This document shows, piece by piece, positions 36,311 to 52,568 of a stretch of 64,000 nucleotides of DNA; the first letter of the stretch is position 1; every line of letters begins with the position of its first letter. The notes below the pieces were generated by a model that worked only from the letters and a program-made list of their open reading frames with translations, did no database searches and was not told the DNA's origin. The DNA is from Heterobasidion occidentale (lineage: Eukaryota > Basidiomycota > Agaricomycetes > Russulales > Bondarzewiaceae), in contig JBCAQO010000008.1 in assembly GCA_039111635.1 (NCBI GenBank), positions 1,674,001 through 1,738,000 on the forward strand. Reading direction: 5' to 3'. Position numbers and translations under genes: made by a program.

Positions 36311-37515
36311 AAAATGGACTTCGAACAAAAAAACATGCGACGCTAGCTTAGCCTTACACTCTTTGCTTTCCCATCACCTGCGCAAAGGACATTGGCGACG
36401 ATCCCGACGCGACAAGGAATAGGACTGGGCAGGTTTACTTGTAGACTCCTGATCTGGCACATCTTGTAGTATGTACTATGTAGCAGGAGTGTGGCCATGA
36501 GCACGCTCATGTTCGTGATCAGGGACATGATCATGATTGTCCTTATACCCGCGAAAGTGCCTTGCAATGCGATGGCCATTCCGCAGTAGCAGCCCAGCCC
36601 AGAGCGTGCGCGGCGATGTCAACAACGTGCCGAAGGTCAACAGCGCCGTGTACGGTGCGGTGTGAGCTTGCAGACGGGTGTGATCGAGCAGCAGGCTCTT
36701 GGTCACATCCAGCGAATTTGACGATGAGTGGCAGCCGGACATGTTGAGCTGAATCACGTCTTCTGCGGCAATCTGCCTGCGCGGGGGTGTAGAACGCACA
36801 TTGGAAGCTGTATGAAGTCAACAGCGCATACAGGACCGCACGGCGGGAAGTGGGGGCAATGCAAGGAAGAGGGTGACCGTGGACTCTCACCGATGCTATC
36901 CAACGCGTGATCTTCTTTCATTTGCTAGAAGCGAATCGAGTGAATAAATGTGTCAGACACGTGAAAGCTTCAAGAGGAAAGAGGGGAAAGAGTAGTGGGA
37001 TGCCGAACGCAGCATCTGGGAGTGTCGGATGCACACAACATCGTTAAGCGCAACTTCCATGCTGAGCCCGCAGGAGAAAACTTCAATGTGCCAAAGTTGA
37101 GAGCATGCAGTAATAATGACAATGCGCTGAGGGTAGTAGAAAAAATGAACCAAAGTCAATGAGAGCAGCCGTCTGGAGCAAGATGTAGCCATATGGACCA
37201 CCGCGGCGTATAAAGTTATTAAGCGCTGCCATGCTGCTGTCCTTGATGCTGCAACAGACTGCCATGGGCGAGTTCGCGAAGATCCTATTGATTCACTGCG
37301 TGCTGAATTTGAGAACGAAGCAGGTTGGTAGGCCTGTTCAAAGGCGCAAGCGGACCCATTTGAAGCCAGGTGGATGATGCCGAGGTTTGCAGAAGACATA
37401 AGGCGAGCTTGAGTGCAATGCTGAAATAGAAGGAGATGTTGGCGGCTTGCTCAAAAATGCAGGCAGCAGGAGCATCTTTCCTGGACTGTGGATCATTAAA
37501 TGCTCAAAAATTTTA
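36311..37515. other. Interval with possible degraded minus-strand membrane-protein gene
   Basis: Minus-strand frames carry protein-like pieces: a Ser/His-rich segment at 36476-36799 (TLWAGLLLRNGHRIARHF, ending in His/Glu/Asp repeats), a hydrophobic one at 36343-36579 (GIRTIMIMSLITNMSVLMA) and another at 37083-37265 (RRGGPYGYILLQTAALIDFG). They could be exons of one small transmembrane gene of an unnamed basidiomycete family, but I could not assemble a consistent start, splice chain and stop. I therefore do not call a CDS. Confidence 0.3.
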
Positions 37516-37600
37516 TGCTCCATGGCTGAGTTGGTTACAGCGTCCGACTGTTAGCCCACCCGCAATCGGAAGGTCGAGAGTTCGAGCCTCTCTGGAGCAG
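37516..37600 (+). tRNA. tRNA-Asn (anticodon GTT) with a short intron
   Basis: A complete cloverleaf is readable. The acceptor arm TGCTCCA (37516-37522) pairs perfectly with TGGAGCA (37593-37599), with discriminator G. The D-arm is GCTG...CAGC. The anticodon stem TCCGA (37543-37547) pairs with TCGGA (37566-37570). The T-arm is GAGAG-TTCGAGC-CTCTC (37576-37592). The anticodon loop reads CTGTTA with GTT at 37550-37552, followed by an 11-nt intron (about 37554-37564) at the standard position one base 3' of the anticodon. A TTTT pol III terminator lies at 37607-37610. Confidence 0.92.
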
Positions 37601-37966
37601 AAATAGTTTTGCTCGCAGAGACGGAGGGGTACTGGAAGAGCGCCACGTGACGGCAGCGCGCGACGCGTCCACGCGTCCCGGAGACAAAGACGGGTCACCT
37701 GCAAGCCCACACGAGGACGACGAAGCAGAAGCGTGCAGCTCGACAACAATGGAAAACCGCGCATTCAAGCGCCCACAATTGATACTTATACCTTCAGCTG
37801 CCACCCTGGGGAACGTGCGGTCGACTCTCGAGCTGATCTGCTCCCCCTTTGATCCTAGCTGTCTTGCTCTGCTGGATCGCCCCGCGTTCGCTCATCGAGG
37901 TTTCTTCTCCTTTGGCCGTTGCATGCCCTAATGTCCACTCGACCTCCCATTGCCCCAAAAATCCAC

Positions 37967-39288
37967 ATGAGCCCCATTCAGCCGACACACGACCAGGTAC
38001 GTCCGTCCGCGTCTCTCATTGCGCGCGCTCGGTGGTCCATCGATAACCGCCAACATGCTTGTTGTACTAGGTTCCCGTGCTCTATGTCGTGAGTGCTCCT
38101 GCCATGCAGCGGGTGTATCACGGGGCGGTGCTGATGTACTGCAGATTGTTGTGTATGCTGTGATCCTGTTCGCCTTGTGGAATATCCCCGGAGCGCGTGT
38201 TGTCATTAATCCACTCAAGCTGTTCGCCATAGGATGGCACGAGATGTGCCATGCAATAGTCGTGCGTGATCCTCTCTTCTGCGGCATCATGGCCTGTCTC
38301 GTCTTTCATCTCTAACTTCACCACAGGCAGTGCTAACAGGAGGTTCAGTCACCAAGATGACTATAGACCCCATCAAGGGGGGATGTACAGAGGTCTATGG
38401 CGGCCATCCCCTTAGCATCCTCTCCGCCGGGTATATCGGCTCCACCCTCCTCGGTGCCATCTTTGTTCTAGGCGGCTTCGACACGCTGGTCGCAAAGATT
38501 CTCAGCTTCGTTGCCGGCGTGGGTATAATCGCACCTCTGGCATTAGTGCGGGACAAATTGCGCGTACAGTATCATTCTTGGATCTGATATGCTGACCGTA
38601 TGATTCAACACGCGCAGGACGATCCTCTTGACGCTCATTTACGAGGCACTGCTCGTCGGATTCTGGTTCATTGATCATGGGTAATACCTCCCTGTCGCCC
38701 TTGCCATATGTTCTGAGGGTGAATTCCCCCTAGGCAGGCTCTGAGGTGGTATCTTTTGTTTTTGGGGATCGTTCAGTGAGCACCGCTCCCTGCACGCTGC
38801 GCTTTATTTCTCACCACCGTCCAGTATATTCTATGCCGTTTGTGCGCTTCTATCATACAGGTTCTTTATGCTTCGAACGGATATTTCTGACGCTTGCGTC
38901 GTGATGCCCCGTATGCAGGGGATGTCACGGACGATAAATTCTTCCGAAAGCCCAACGAATCTGACGCGACCCAATTTTCCTTGCTATATCCCAAGATCCC
39001 ACCGCACGGTAGGCGGCCGCTCAACTGACGGCCCGCTGCGTTGTTCAAACATATCGCGCGCGCTCACGTAGACGTTTTTCTGGTTTTCAGTGTGGGCAAT
39101 ATTCTGGATATCGTTCCAGGTGGCCGTGCTCATCGCCTTTGTGCTCATCGGGATCGCCTCGTTCAAGCGCACGACGGACCAGATGTATCTCGAAGCATGT
39201 ACGTGTCGCTGTGCAACCCCGCTTTTGTTGGAACCGGTCTGTTGATCGCTTCACTGCTGATTCCTCAGCACACTTCCTCCCAACGTGA
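37967..39288 (+). CDS. Peptidase M50B-like membrane protein
   Basis: Predicted multi-pass membrane protein of the M50B-like family, which contains a zinc-protease HExxH motif; most fungal members have no assigned substrate. It starts MSPIQPTHDQ (ATG 37967-37969), then short exons lead to a first membrane helix (IVVYAVILFALWNIPGA). GWHEMCHAI supplies the HExxH motif, followed by VLTGGSVTKMTIDPIKGG and GGHPLSILSAGYIGSTLLGA (the loop and helix typical of M50 proteins). Further helices are FVAGVGIIAPLALV, LTLIYEALLVGFWFI and IFWISFQVAVLIAFVLIGI. The last join (near 39199 to 39272) yields SHFLPT and TGA at 39286-39288. There are seven or so exons. The tRNA-Asn lies 366 bp upstream on the same strand. 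Family placement is confident; activity is not shown. Confidence 0.85.
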
Positions 39289-39880
39289 CCGCGCTCGCAT
39301 AGTCCCTGCTTTCCAATCCTTTGCATCTCACCCTATACCACCGCATTTGTACACTGCTCAGAAGTCTTGATCATGGTGTTTTCTTCGGTCCATGTCTGTA
39401 TTGCCTGTATTGTATCCTAACCGCATGACTATCCAGCACAGTACACTTTCTCAAACTGCATTTCATGGGCGTTGATCGCCGAGAAGACTCCGCATAAACC
39501 GTATTGTACAAGGACTGCAAATATACATAGATATGCAGATATGTACGGATAATCTATTTGCTTTCGATGCTCGGTTCGTGTCATGGACGATGCGCCACGT
39601 AGCCTGCTATGATATCATTTGCTGCTATTCCGCCATACCATAGGGATGCCAGATAAAATTTGAGTGGTGAGGAGACATAATAGGTTACGATGATGCGTTA
39701 CGAGGAGGACATGCGCATGCGGTCATTAAGGAACGTCGTCGAATAGCGGGAGAGCATTGTGGGTGGCGGACAAGAGAGCAATCGATTGGCAGGACATTAT
39801 ACATGATGATGGATGCAGTGAATCGAAAGCAGACGCAAGCAGGGAGAGAGAGGAGGTGAGTACTGGAAGACAGGGAAAGA
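39289..39880. other. Convergent intergenic region
   Basis: About 590 bp between the stops of the M50B-like and FIS1 genes, presumably the two 3' UTRs. It is AT-richer than its surroundings (for example 39505-39560). No coding or structural element is seen. Confidence 0.45.
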
Positions 39881-40537
39881 CTATTTGCGGGTTGCTCGCC
39901 GTATGAGATTTGCTACGATGAGCGTGCCTAACGCAGCCGCGCCGCCTACGAGGGCCATGCCAATGTAGCTTTCTACACTCAGAGAGCACGGCGATGGTGG
40001 CATGATGGTATGATTAGAAGCACATTCAAGGAGGGAGATGTGCACGGACCTCGCTTGACTCCATTGTCGATCAGCACTCCAAGTGAGTGCGCCTGCAGAT
40101 TCGTTGGCTCTTTGTCGAGAAGTAGCGCTGGCAGACACCGACTTGAGTGAGGACGCCCACCAGGAGAACCAGAAGCTACACAACGTACCATTGAAGTTCC
40201 TTGCTTCCTCGAAATTGCCCATCTTGTAATGACCCAGCGCAAGATAATACAGACATTCACGCCGCCGTGACGGCTCAGCGCGATAAATTTCTGTAGAATG
40301 CCGTTCGCAGAGACCAACGGGCAGGTAAAAGCGATACGCACCCTGCAGCAACCGCACGCCCTCGACCTGCTGTTCTCTCAATGGGCTCTTCACAAGCGCC
40401 CACGCGTAATTGAACTTGGTCTGGACGGTGACATGATCCTGACTGAGCTCCTTCTCGTATTGAATCTTCAACACTTTGAGCTCGTCGTAAGTCAGGGAGA
40501 CATGTGCGTCCGCGGCGTAGGGAAGTTCGGTCGGCAT
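39881..40537 (-). CDS. FIS1: Mitochondrial fission protein Fis1
   Basis: Tail-anchored outer-membrane adaptor that recruits the dynamin-type fission machinery to mitochondria and peroxisomes. It starts [20 protein letters not shown] (ATG 40535-40537; an in-frame near-cognate codon upstream was not used because the family begins MPT-LPYAADA). TPR-like helices are [19 protein letters not shown] and [13 protein letters not shown], then [30 protein letters not shown] and [20 protein letters not shown]. The C-terminal membrane anchor is [20 protein letters not shown], capped by basic LIRRATRK. Three introns, one splitting the Glu codon of LLQE-IYRAE, restore the full family length of about 155 residues. 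Every family landmark is present, so this should be functional. Confidence 0.95.
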   Translation of the reverse strand: MPTELPYAADAHVSLTYDELKVLKIQYEKELSQDHVTVQTKFNYAWALVKSPLREQQVEGVRLLQGAYRFYLPVGLCERHSTEIYRAEPSRRRECLYYLALGHYKMGNFEEARNFNGTLCSFWFSWWASSLKSVSASATSRQRANESAGALTWSADRQWSQARSVHISLLECASNHTIMPPSPCSLSVESYIGMALVGGAAALGTLIVANLIRRATRK

Positions 40538-40998
40538 GGGTGAAGAGAGCAAGCTGCGAGACGTCCCGTCCGGTATGGCATCATATTAGTCACGAAAGTA
40601 TGTCTCAACTGGATTTTATCGTTATTTGGACTAAAACGGGCCAGCTTCGGCCAGCTTCGGCTTAAAACATCACGACGGCGGCAGCGTCCTCGGGCTGACG
40701 CGCTGACAGGGCCGCCACAGTGCTTTAGCTCTAGTCTCCGTGGCTGACCTTACACAGAAGAAAGTCGTTCTGTATCTCAGCGCAGTCAACTTGCGTCTCT
40801 TCCAGCTTCATCCCGTAAACGAATAGATCAATACACCTGCGAGGATACACAAGATGACAAACATTTTAAGCAGAGCGCGAGCATTTTATGTACAAGATCA
40901 CTCGCAAAAGCACACCCTGGACAGCCAAACGATGCCTACGTTATACTATAGGCCTTCCACTATTATTTGCACCCTCGCACCAGCATGTTGCCCATCAT
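40538..40998. promoter_or_regulatory. FIS1 upstream region
   Basis: About 460 bp between FIS1 and the U2AF gene, both on the minus strand, so it holds the FIS1 promoter and the U2AF 3' end. It contains a short direct repeat (ggccagcttc twice at 40639-40660) and copy B of the 38-bp dispersed element, centred about 210 bp upstream of the FIS1 ATG. Confidence 0.5.
40731..40768 (+). repeat. 38-bp dispersed element, copy B
   Basis: Matches copy A at 25956-25993 at 34 of 38 positions, same orientation, with the identical 19-nt core at 40736-40754. It lies in the upstream region of FIS1. Confidence 0.6.
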
Positions 40999-43479
<2,481 letters not shown>

Positions 43480-43797
43480 GGCTGTTGTCCTGAAGTTGGA
43501 AGTCGCGCGTCGAAGTTGACGACTTGCTTGTCACGAAGAGAATCTTCTCACGCCACATTGAGTACTTGCTAAGAGCCATTTGATTTCCCTCGCCGATGCG
43601 TTTGTCGGCGCCCGAAACACATGCATCGTTGCCGCGCAGACATGTTCCAGAAAATATTTCTGGCTTTTTGATACAAGAGCTGCTTAGGACTCCGCTGCGC
43701 GGCAGGGACAGGAAGGTACAGGATTGCATTCGACACCCGACGTTGCTAAAACTCTCACACCACTTTGTTTTTCCCTCTGCTACTAGTAATCAACAGC
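43480..43797. promoter_or_regulatory. Shared promoter of U2AF and amidase genes
   Basis: These 318 bp separate divergent start codons. No unambiguous TATA or CCAAT element is visible. Confidence 0.45.
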
Positions 43798-46158
43798 ATG
43801 TGGCCTTTCGCATCCTCATTCAAGAGCATTGTTGAAGGCAAACGCGCTCAACGCAACGCAGCTATAGCCAAAGCTGGTACCCATGCGGTTGAACACCAAG
43901 AGTATCTGAACGCAACAGGTGCGCGCATGTGATTCGTCTACCTGACTAGCGGTACGACTCCAGTCCAGCAACGCAGATTGTTCAGCGTATCGGAAAGGGG
44001 GAATGGACTGCTTCAGGTGTCTTAGAAGCGTACATTGCGCGCGCTGTGCAAGCCCACAACGAGACGAATTGTTTAACAGAGAGTATGTCTGACTCTGGAT
44101 ACGAGTGCCCACAGCCGTAAGGCTAACGAATGATCATGCAGTTCTTTTCGAACAGGCGCGAAAGGATGCGAAGCTCCTTGACAACGAATTCTCTGAGACG
44201 GGGAGACTGAAAGGACCCTTGCATGGTGTACCTGTCAGCCTGAAGGACCAGTGTGCGTCCAACAATTGACCGCACTACCGTAGCTCTTTATCGGCTAACC
44301 TTTATTCTTTAAATGTCACAGACGATGTGAGCGGCGTAGATACCACCATTGGGTTTACCCAGTGGGCCAACAATCCTGCTGCTGCGGATGCTTCGGTACT
44401 ACACATTATCTTCCTGCATCATTTCATTGTTTGAACAGTCAGGATGCACAAACCCGTTAGATAGTCAAGCAACTCCGTGCAGCTGGTGCCATCCCGCTGG
44501 CCAAAACAAATGTTCCACAAACGATGCTCGCCTTCGAGTGCTCTAACGCGCTTTGGGGGCGCACCACTAACCCATGGAGTGCCGCACACACCTGTGGCGG
44601 CTCCTCTGGTGGGGAGGCAGCGCTCTTGGCAATGGACGGCTCTGCGCTCGGTGTCGGGTCGGACATAGGCGGCAGTCTGAGGATCCCAGCGTCGTATTGT
44701 GGCGTCTACGCGCTAAAGCCCGGATTTGGGCGGATCGCCTACACTGGTAGCAGAGGCGCGAATGAAGGTTTTGAAGGTGTTCGTGTCGTATCGGGACCCA
44801 TGAGCCGGTAAAGACCTTTATTCCAACGTTTGATTGTTCTTATGGATAGTTCTTCAACGACAGCTCAGTCGAGGACATCGAACTCATCTCGAGGCTTGTC
44901 TTTGGTGTTCAAGATGACAACTACTACCCTGCACCTATACCCTATAGAGATGTTGAATTGCCCGCAAAGTTGCACTTCGGGTACTATACATCAGGTCCTC
45001 AGCTTTTGTAGCACATCTCTCAGGGGGACACTGACGTTCCGGGACAGATCGATTTGTCAAGGCCTCTCCTGTCTGCAAGCGTGCGGTTTTGGAAACTGTT
45101 CAAGCTCTAAGACTCGCAGGACATGAGTGTACCGAGTTGGAGCTCCCGGAAGGTGCGGCTCTTCTCATTCTTATGGCTCCGTCGGCACTGATGGAGACAT
45201 CTCTACCTTTTCTTACACTTGTAGCCCCACGTTCACTGGAACTATTTGCTGGCTTAACCTCTGCAGACGGCTATGAGACACTCATCTCGCCTCTTGGTCC
45301 TGATCCCAAAGTACGACCATGCACTTTCAATATATTTGATTTCCGCCTGAACCGCATTCCTATCAGGAAAGCAGTTTGTTTCTGGTAACTCTTGGCCCGA
45401 GCATGCCCGGTATGTGCGCTTGCCAGTTAGCCCTCCGTCTTACTTACCTGTCATTGGTAGGCTTCGTTAGGAGACTCGCTTCTTGGGTTATCACGACATT
45501 CATCGGTGACTCCATTTTTGGAGAATTGATACTGCACTCGAGGAAGAAGACAGTCGCGGAATATTACAAGTACACGAACCTCAAAAACAACTATACTCGC
45601 AGCTGGAACCAGGAGGTGAGTTTCCTTTAGCTGTAAAATAGATAGTTCTTTACTCATTCGGCGTGATGGCAGATTTGGGGTAAGTATGGTTTCGATGGAA
45701 TCATTGCGCCTGTGCAGGCGGTGCCAGCACTTCCACACGGGCAAGTCTTTTTGGTTTTGAAAATCGTGGCGAGGACTATGCGCTCACAAACGTCTTTTTC
45801 TATCTTCAGAGGATGCGATAAGCTCTCTCCGCTTGCAATTGCCACAATACAATACAACGTTGTCGATAGCCCTGTCGGCGTCATCCCTGTCACCCGCGTC
45901 GACCCTACGTTGGACCAGCTCACTGACGAATGGCGCACCGCATCCGACCACGGTTCGAAGCTGCTCGAGGCAGAGCTCTACGGGAAGAACCCCATATACA
46001 ACCCAGAGTTGATGAAAGGTCTGCCGGTGGGCGTGCAAGTCGTTGGGCGGAAATGGGAGGAGGAGAAAGTCATTGCGATGATGCATGTTGTGGATAAGGT
46101 TCTCGAGAAGAAACGGACGGGATTCGGGCCTGGCAGCTGGACACCGAGCGCTGTGTAG
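43798..46158 (+). CDS. Amidase-signature hydrolase (fatty-acid-amide-hydrolase-like)
   Basis: Predicted Ser-Ser-Lys amidase acting on small amides or fatty-acid amides. It starts MWPFASSFKSIVEGKRAQ (ATG 43798-43800). Core blocks are VLEAYIARAVQAHNETNCLTE, GPLHGVPVSLKDQYDVSG (catalytic Lys), GAIPLAKTNVPQTMLAFE, WGRTTNPW, GGSSGGEAALLAMDGSA (cis-Ser region), GVGSDIGGSLRIPASYCGV (nucleophile region) and YALKPGFGRI. The C-terminal part has IIAPVQAVPALPHG, YNVVDSPVGVIPVTRVDP and GLPVGVQVVGRKWEEEKVI, ending WTPSAV. The lid region between (ASWVITTFIGDSIFGELI) resembles fungal acetamidase/FAAH-type proteins more than bacterial GatA. At least ten introns; at 44404-44458 the acceptor that keeps frame is ccgttag, giving ASIVKQLRAAGA. 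The actual substrate is unknown. Confidence 0.92.
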
Positions 46159-46334
46159 AATGTGGTGGGGACCATACGCTGGTGTAGGACTTCCGAGTGA
46201 TTTAGTGGACGTGGGATGAACATTGGATTTATATTGTTGACAGGGCGATGTATTGATGCTTTCATTTATATGTTACACACACATGATGTACGAGGTACAA
46301 TCTCGAGACATTGTGAGAAGGTCCGAAGGGGACA

Positions 46335-46825
46335 TCATCGTCGACCTGCTTGACGGTCTGCTCGTCGCTGCTCCATCTGTGTTTTCCCGTGTGAATGTCC
46401 ATTGCAAATCGAAGACGAACAACACACACCCATGCTTTCTTACAGTCCCTGTAAGCCTGAAAGAAGTCCAAGCACTTGTCCCGGTCATAGTCATGCCGGT
46501 TTAAACAATCCATGGATGCCTTCGAGGCATCCTCACAGGGGCTGGCAGAACAAGCATGCTCAGCCACGGTCGCTGGGAAGACAAGCACAAGAGATGAAGA
46601 ACATACTCTGCAAACTCGGACGTTACGGAACGTTTCTTCACGCGAAATTGAAGTGAGCGATCGTGACGACGTACGCCAGAGGCCCAGAGCGACAGGTGTG
46701 GGGCGGAGTACAATGGACAGGGGACGCACTTTGAACGTTTCTTTGTAGTTCTTGGGCTTCGTGTTCTTCCAAGGTGAAGGCTCTAGTTGGGAAGGCACCT
46801 CTTGTTCTGTTTTCGAGTCTGGCAT
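46335..46825 (-). CDS. COX23: Twin CX9C mitochondrial protein Cox23
   Basis: Small intermembrane-space protein needed for cytochrome c oxidase assembly, imported by the Mia40 disulfide relay. It starts MPDSKTEQEVPSQLEPSPW (ATG 46823-46825) and NYKETFK. The twin CX9C core is CEDASKASMDC and CLDFFQAYRDC, separated by LNRHDYDRDK, followed by KKAW. The last exon encodes MEQRRADRQAGRR and stops at 46335-46337, the usual Cox23 ending (K-K-x-W-x-EQR). The join between NYKETFK and the CX9C exon is uncertain because the obvious donor (gtgcgt after the Lys codon) and candidate acceptors do not agree in phase. The gene converges on the amidase stop 176 bp away. Confidence 0.88.
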
Positions 46826-47368
46826 GTGCAGACTATGTGCAGTCACGGTGGGAGGTGGCAGGACAAGCTATTCCCCACAGAGCCCCACAGCCACACGTAC
46901 TACACTGTACCGATGCGATTCTGATTCCTCACGGATCCGAACGCTAGTCTCCCGCGGCCCTTGGTAAGTATAAGTGAGGACCTTTTGAGTATCATAGGCT
47001 CCTCACGCTCACCATCCATGGAACAACGCTACAAGCATGAAAAATGTGGTGTCACAATGTTGTTGATTGATGTATCAAAAGAAACTGGAGGGGACAGTCT
47101 GCCAGGGAACAACGAGCAAACTGTCCACCATTCGAGTGTATATATACAAACAAGAGTGTACGGTGCGATGGCCTGTCCTGGGTAATGATATCAAAAGCTC
47201 AAGAAAACCCAAAGGAACATGATGAGGTAAATAAGTTTTAAAAAAAAAGCAGATGGAAAGCGACCGAACGAACGACGAACGGGATACAGAAAACGATACA
47301 AGTACACACAAGCAAATCCACAATAAGTCCTAGAAATAAAATCAGTAGGCTCAATGTCCCCTGTGGAG
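46826..47368. other. Intergenic between COX23 and J-domain gene
   Basis: Holds the COX23 promoter and the 3' region of the J-domain gene. It has an A-run at 47240-47248 and AT-rich sequence at 47210-47340, consistent with a 3' UTR. No gene seen. Confidence 0.45.
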
Positions 47369-48212
47369 CTATGATGCCGACGCCTTGACTTTGTTCTGGT
47401 CTCCGCTATTTGTCGCTGACTGTGCGCGAGCGGCCTTGAGCTGCGATCCCTTGAGTCAATATCGCATGATTAGACAGAGAGTACGAACCGTCTGTAGGCG
47501 TTGTTTGCGCTCCACCCACTCTGGAGTAAGTCTGTATAGTTCCTGCAACATTGAGTCGACCAAGGAGGCATAATCAGCTGCTTCGTTGTGCTGCACCACC
47601 GTTTCTTGGGTCTGCGTAGTCTGTTGTATACTGCGCACATCAGCATCGCTGCTCTCTTGAGCGCGGTGCGTCGCGCGATCTCGGGCGCGGCGCAGCTTCT
47701 CCTCTTGCATTCTCCATCGATAAGAACCAGGAGTTGGTAGATTGCGTTGGTGGATGTCGTAGGCCTATACCGTAGTCAGACAGCGTAAAAAGGACATATG
47801 TCGCAAGAATGAGGGCGAAGAGGGTAGGTGCGGCAGCCCGTTCTAAGATTCCACGATTTGTGGACTCACTCTGCGCTGATCGATGTCTCCAAGAATCTCG
47901 AAAGCTTCGCGAACCTAGATGGGGTATTAGGACAACGGAACGGGATCAGAAGAAGCAATGCATGCGCGCCTTTCTAAACAGCTCCTCAGCCTCTTGCTTC
48001 TCCTCCTCGCTCGCGTCAGGCCCCAGTTTATCTGGATGCGTCTCCAGTAACTTCTGCTTGTATGCTCTGCGCACTATAGATACACAAAGCGCACGTCGCG
48101 TCCTAGTTCAGCGCGACGCGAAGAACTACGGGCTCATGCACATACCGTCCTCGGTAGTCGCAGACCTCGACACACCAAGCGCCTCGTAGTAGTCAGGCAG
48201 TTGTTCGTTCAT
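47369..48212 (-). CDS. J-domain (DnaJ-like) co-chaperone
   Basis: Hsp70 co-chaperone; the J-domain stimulates Hsp70 ATPase activity. It starts MNEQLPDYYEALGVSRSATTED (ATG 48210-48212). The second exon continues RRAYKQKLLETHPDKLGPDA with the diagnostic HPD motif, then EEEKQEAEELFRK, VREAFEILGDIDQRR and AYDIHQRNLPTPGSYRWRM. The remaining ~100 residues are helical and Gln/Arg/Glu-rich with no Gly/Phe region, zinc finger or membrane segment, so this is a class C J-protein; the client is unknown. It ends QNKVKASAS before the stop at 47369-47371. It is head-to-head with NBP35, 243 bp apart. Confidence 0.88.
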
Positions 48213-48455
48213 GTAAAGAGAACACAGGCTGAGAAAGTGAGAGGGCACAAGTTGAACATAAATCACCAGAAACTCGAGGGGGAAATCAACACCGCTCGCG
48301 AATCGCATTAGGCTCACGTGTTCTAGACGTGATGTCCAGTCTTGCCGTCGGCCGAGTCCTCGGCCAGGTGACTTACTCACCAGCTTACTCCACCCATTGT
48401 AGGCTTTTCTCTGCGCTCTTGACCGTCTCCTCGCTGCCATTGACGGCATACACAG
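48213..48455. promoter_or_regulatory. Shared promoter of J-domain and NBP35 genes
   Basis: These 243 bp separate divergent start codons. No obvious consensus elements are seen. Confidence 0.5.
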
Positions 48456-49599
48456 ATGCTAGCAGTACAGCATCCAACACAGATACCAGATCCTCTCTCT
48501 GTTCCGGAGAACGCTCCAGAACACTGCCCAGTGTGTTTTGAATCCAACTTCCCCCTGAATCATCCCCCTCACGATTTCATAGGGCACTGAATCTGAGCTT
48601 GCAGGAAAATCTGCAGCGTGCGATGGATGCGCAAACCAAGAGATATGCGCAACGAATACACCAAAGGGCCCTGACCCTGCTCTGCCTCTCATACGTGAAC
48701 GTATGATAAACGTCAAGCGCAAGATCCTTGTCCTCTCGGGCAAAGGCGGTGTGGGCAAGTCCACTTTCACGGCACAACTGGGTTGGGCGTTTGCTTCAGA
48801 CGACGAAATTCAGGTACTTGCCATATTATTTCTCTAGCAGGCTTCTAGAATCTAAGATCGTGATGATTGCAGACAGGAATCATGGACGTCGATATCTGCG
48901 GGCCTTCGATCCCCACCATCCTCGGTATTACATCTGAACAAGTGCACTCATCATCATCTGGGTGGTCGCCTGTATATGTCCAAGACAACCTAGGTGTTAT
49001 GTCCGTCGGTCTCATGCTTCCCTCATCGAAAGACGCTGTCATGTGGCGAGGGCCGAAGAAAAATGGTCTTATCGCGCAGTTCCTCAAAGACGTAGACTGG
49101 GGAACACTTGACTACCTCCTCGTTGATACTCCTCCCGGGACGTCTGACGAACACCTCAGCATCGTGCAATACCTCAAAGAGAGCGGGATCGATGGCGCCG
49201 TCGTTATCACGACACCTCAGGAGGTCGCCCTGCAGGACGTACGCCGTGAGATAGATTTCTGCAGAAAGGTCGGGATCAGGGTGTTGGGTGTTGTCGAGAA
49301 CATGGCGGGCTTCGTGTGCCCAGGGTGCAAGACGGAATCGCAGATTTTCAAGCCATCGACGGGCGGCGCGAAGAAGCTTGCGCAGGACATGGGTGTCGAG
49401 ATGCTGGGATCTGTCCCCCTGGATCCGCGGATAGGAAAAAGTGCAGACTACGGTGTCAGTTTCCTGGATGAGTATCCGGACAGTCCTGCCACGACGGCGT
49501 ATCTGAACATTATTGACCGTATGTGACTTTCAGCACCTTACATGCTGACCGCGCTCATTCCTCCATTCAGGCATTAAACAGATTCTAGGGGATGATTAG
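48456..49599 (+). CDS. NBP35: Cytosolic Fe-S cluster assembly ATPase NBP35
   Basis: P-loop scaffold that, with Cfd1, assembles 4Fe-4S clusters for cytosolic and nuclear proteins. The four exons (48456-48530, 48583-48813, 48873-49518, 49571-49599) join in frame to 326 residues. The N-terminal Cys motif distinguishing Nbp35 from Cfd1 is complete: ENAPEHCPG, then [12 protein letters not shown] (C-x13-C-x2-C-x5-C). The deviant Walker A is [20 protein letters not shown], followed by [51 protein letters not shown], and the C-terminal bridging CPGC in [14 protein letters not shown]. The end is RIKQILGDD. The first intron is placed by the conserved [11 protein letters not shown] sequence across the splice. 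All expected motifs are intact. Confidence 0.96.
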
Positions 49600-49861
49600 C
49601 TTGAATATCTATTCATCTTCTATCTGGGATCTTCTTTGCGCTCATTCCTGGCTTTGTACTTCCGCCATACTCACTCTTTGTACTAGATATCACGGAACTG
49701 TATTTTTCTTTGAGAGCTGTAATTGGTTTCAATGTAGGGGGATGTACCACACATTCGTTCTATCATGTGCATGTTCGCTCTATGCCGCATCGTTCAAAGC
49801 AAGGTAAGACAGCCATTTGAGCGCGCATCTAAACATTCCGCTCTACCACGCCAACACCACC

Positions 49862-52568
<2,707 letters not shown>

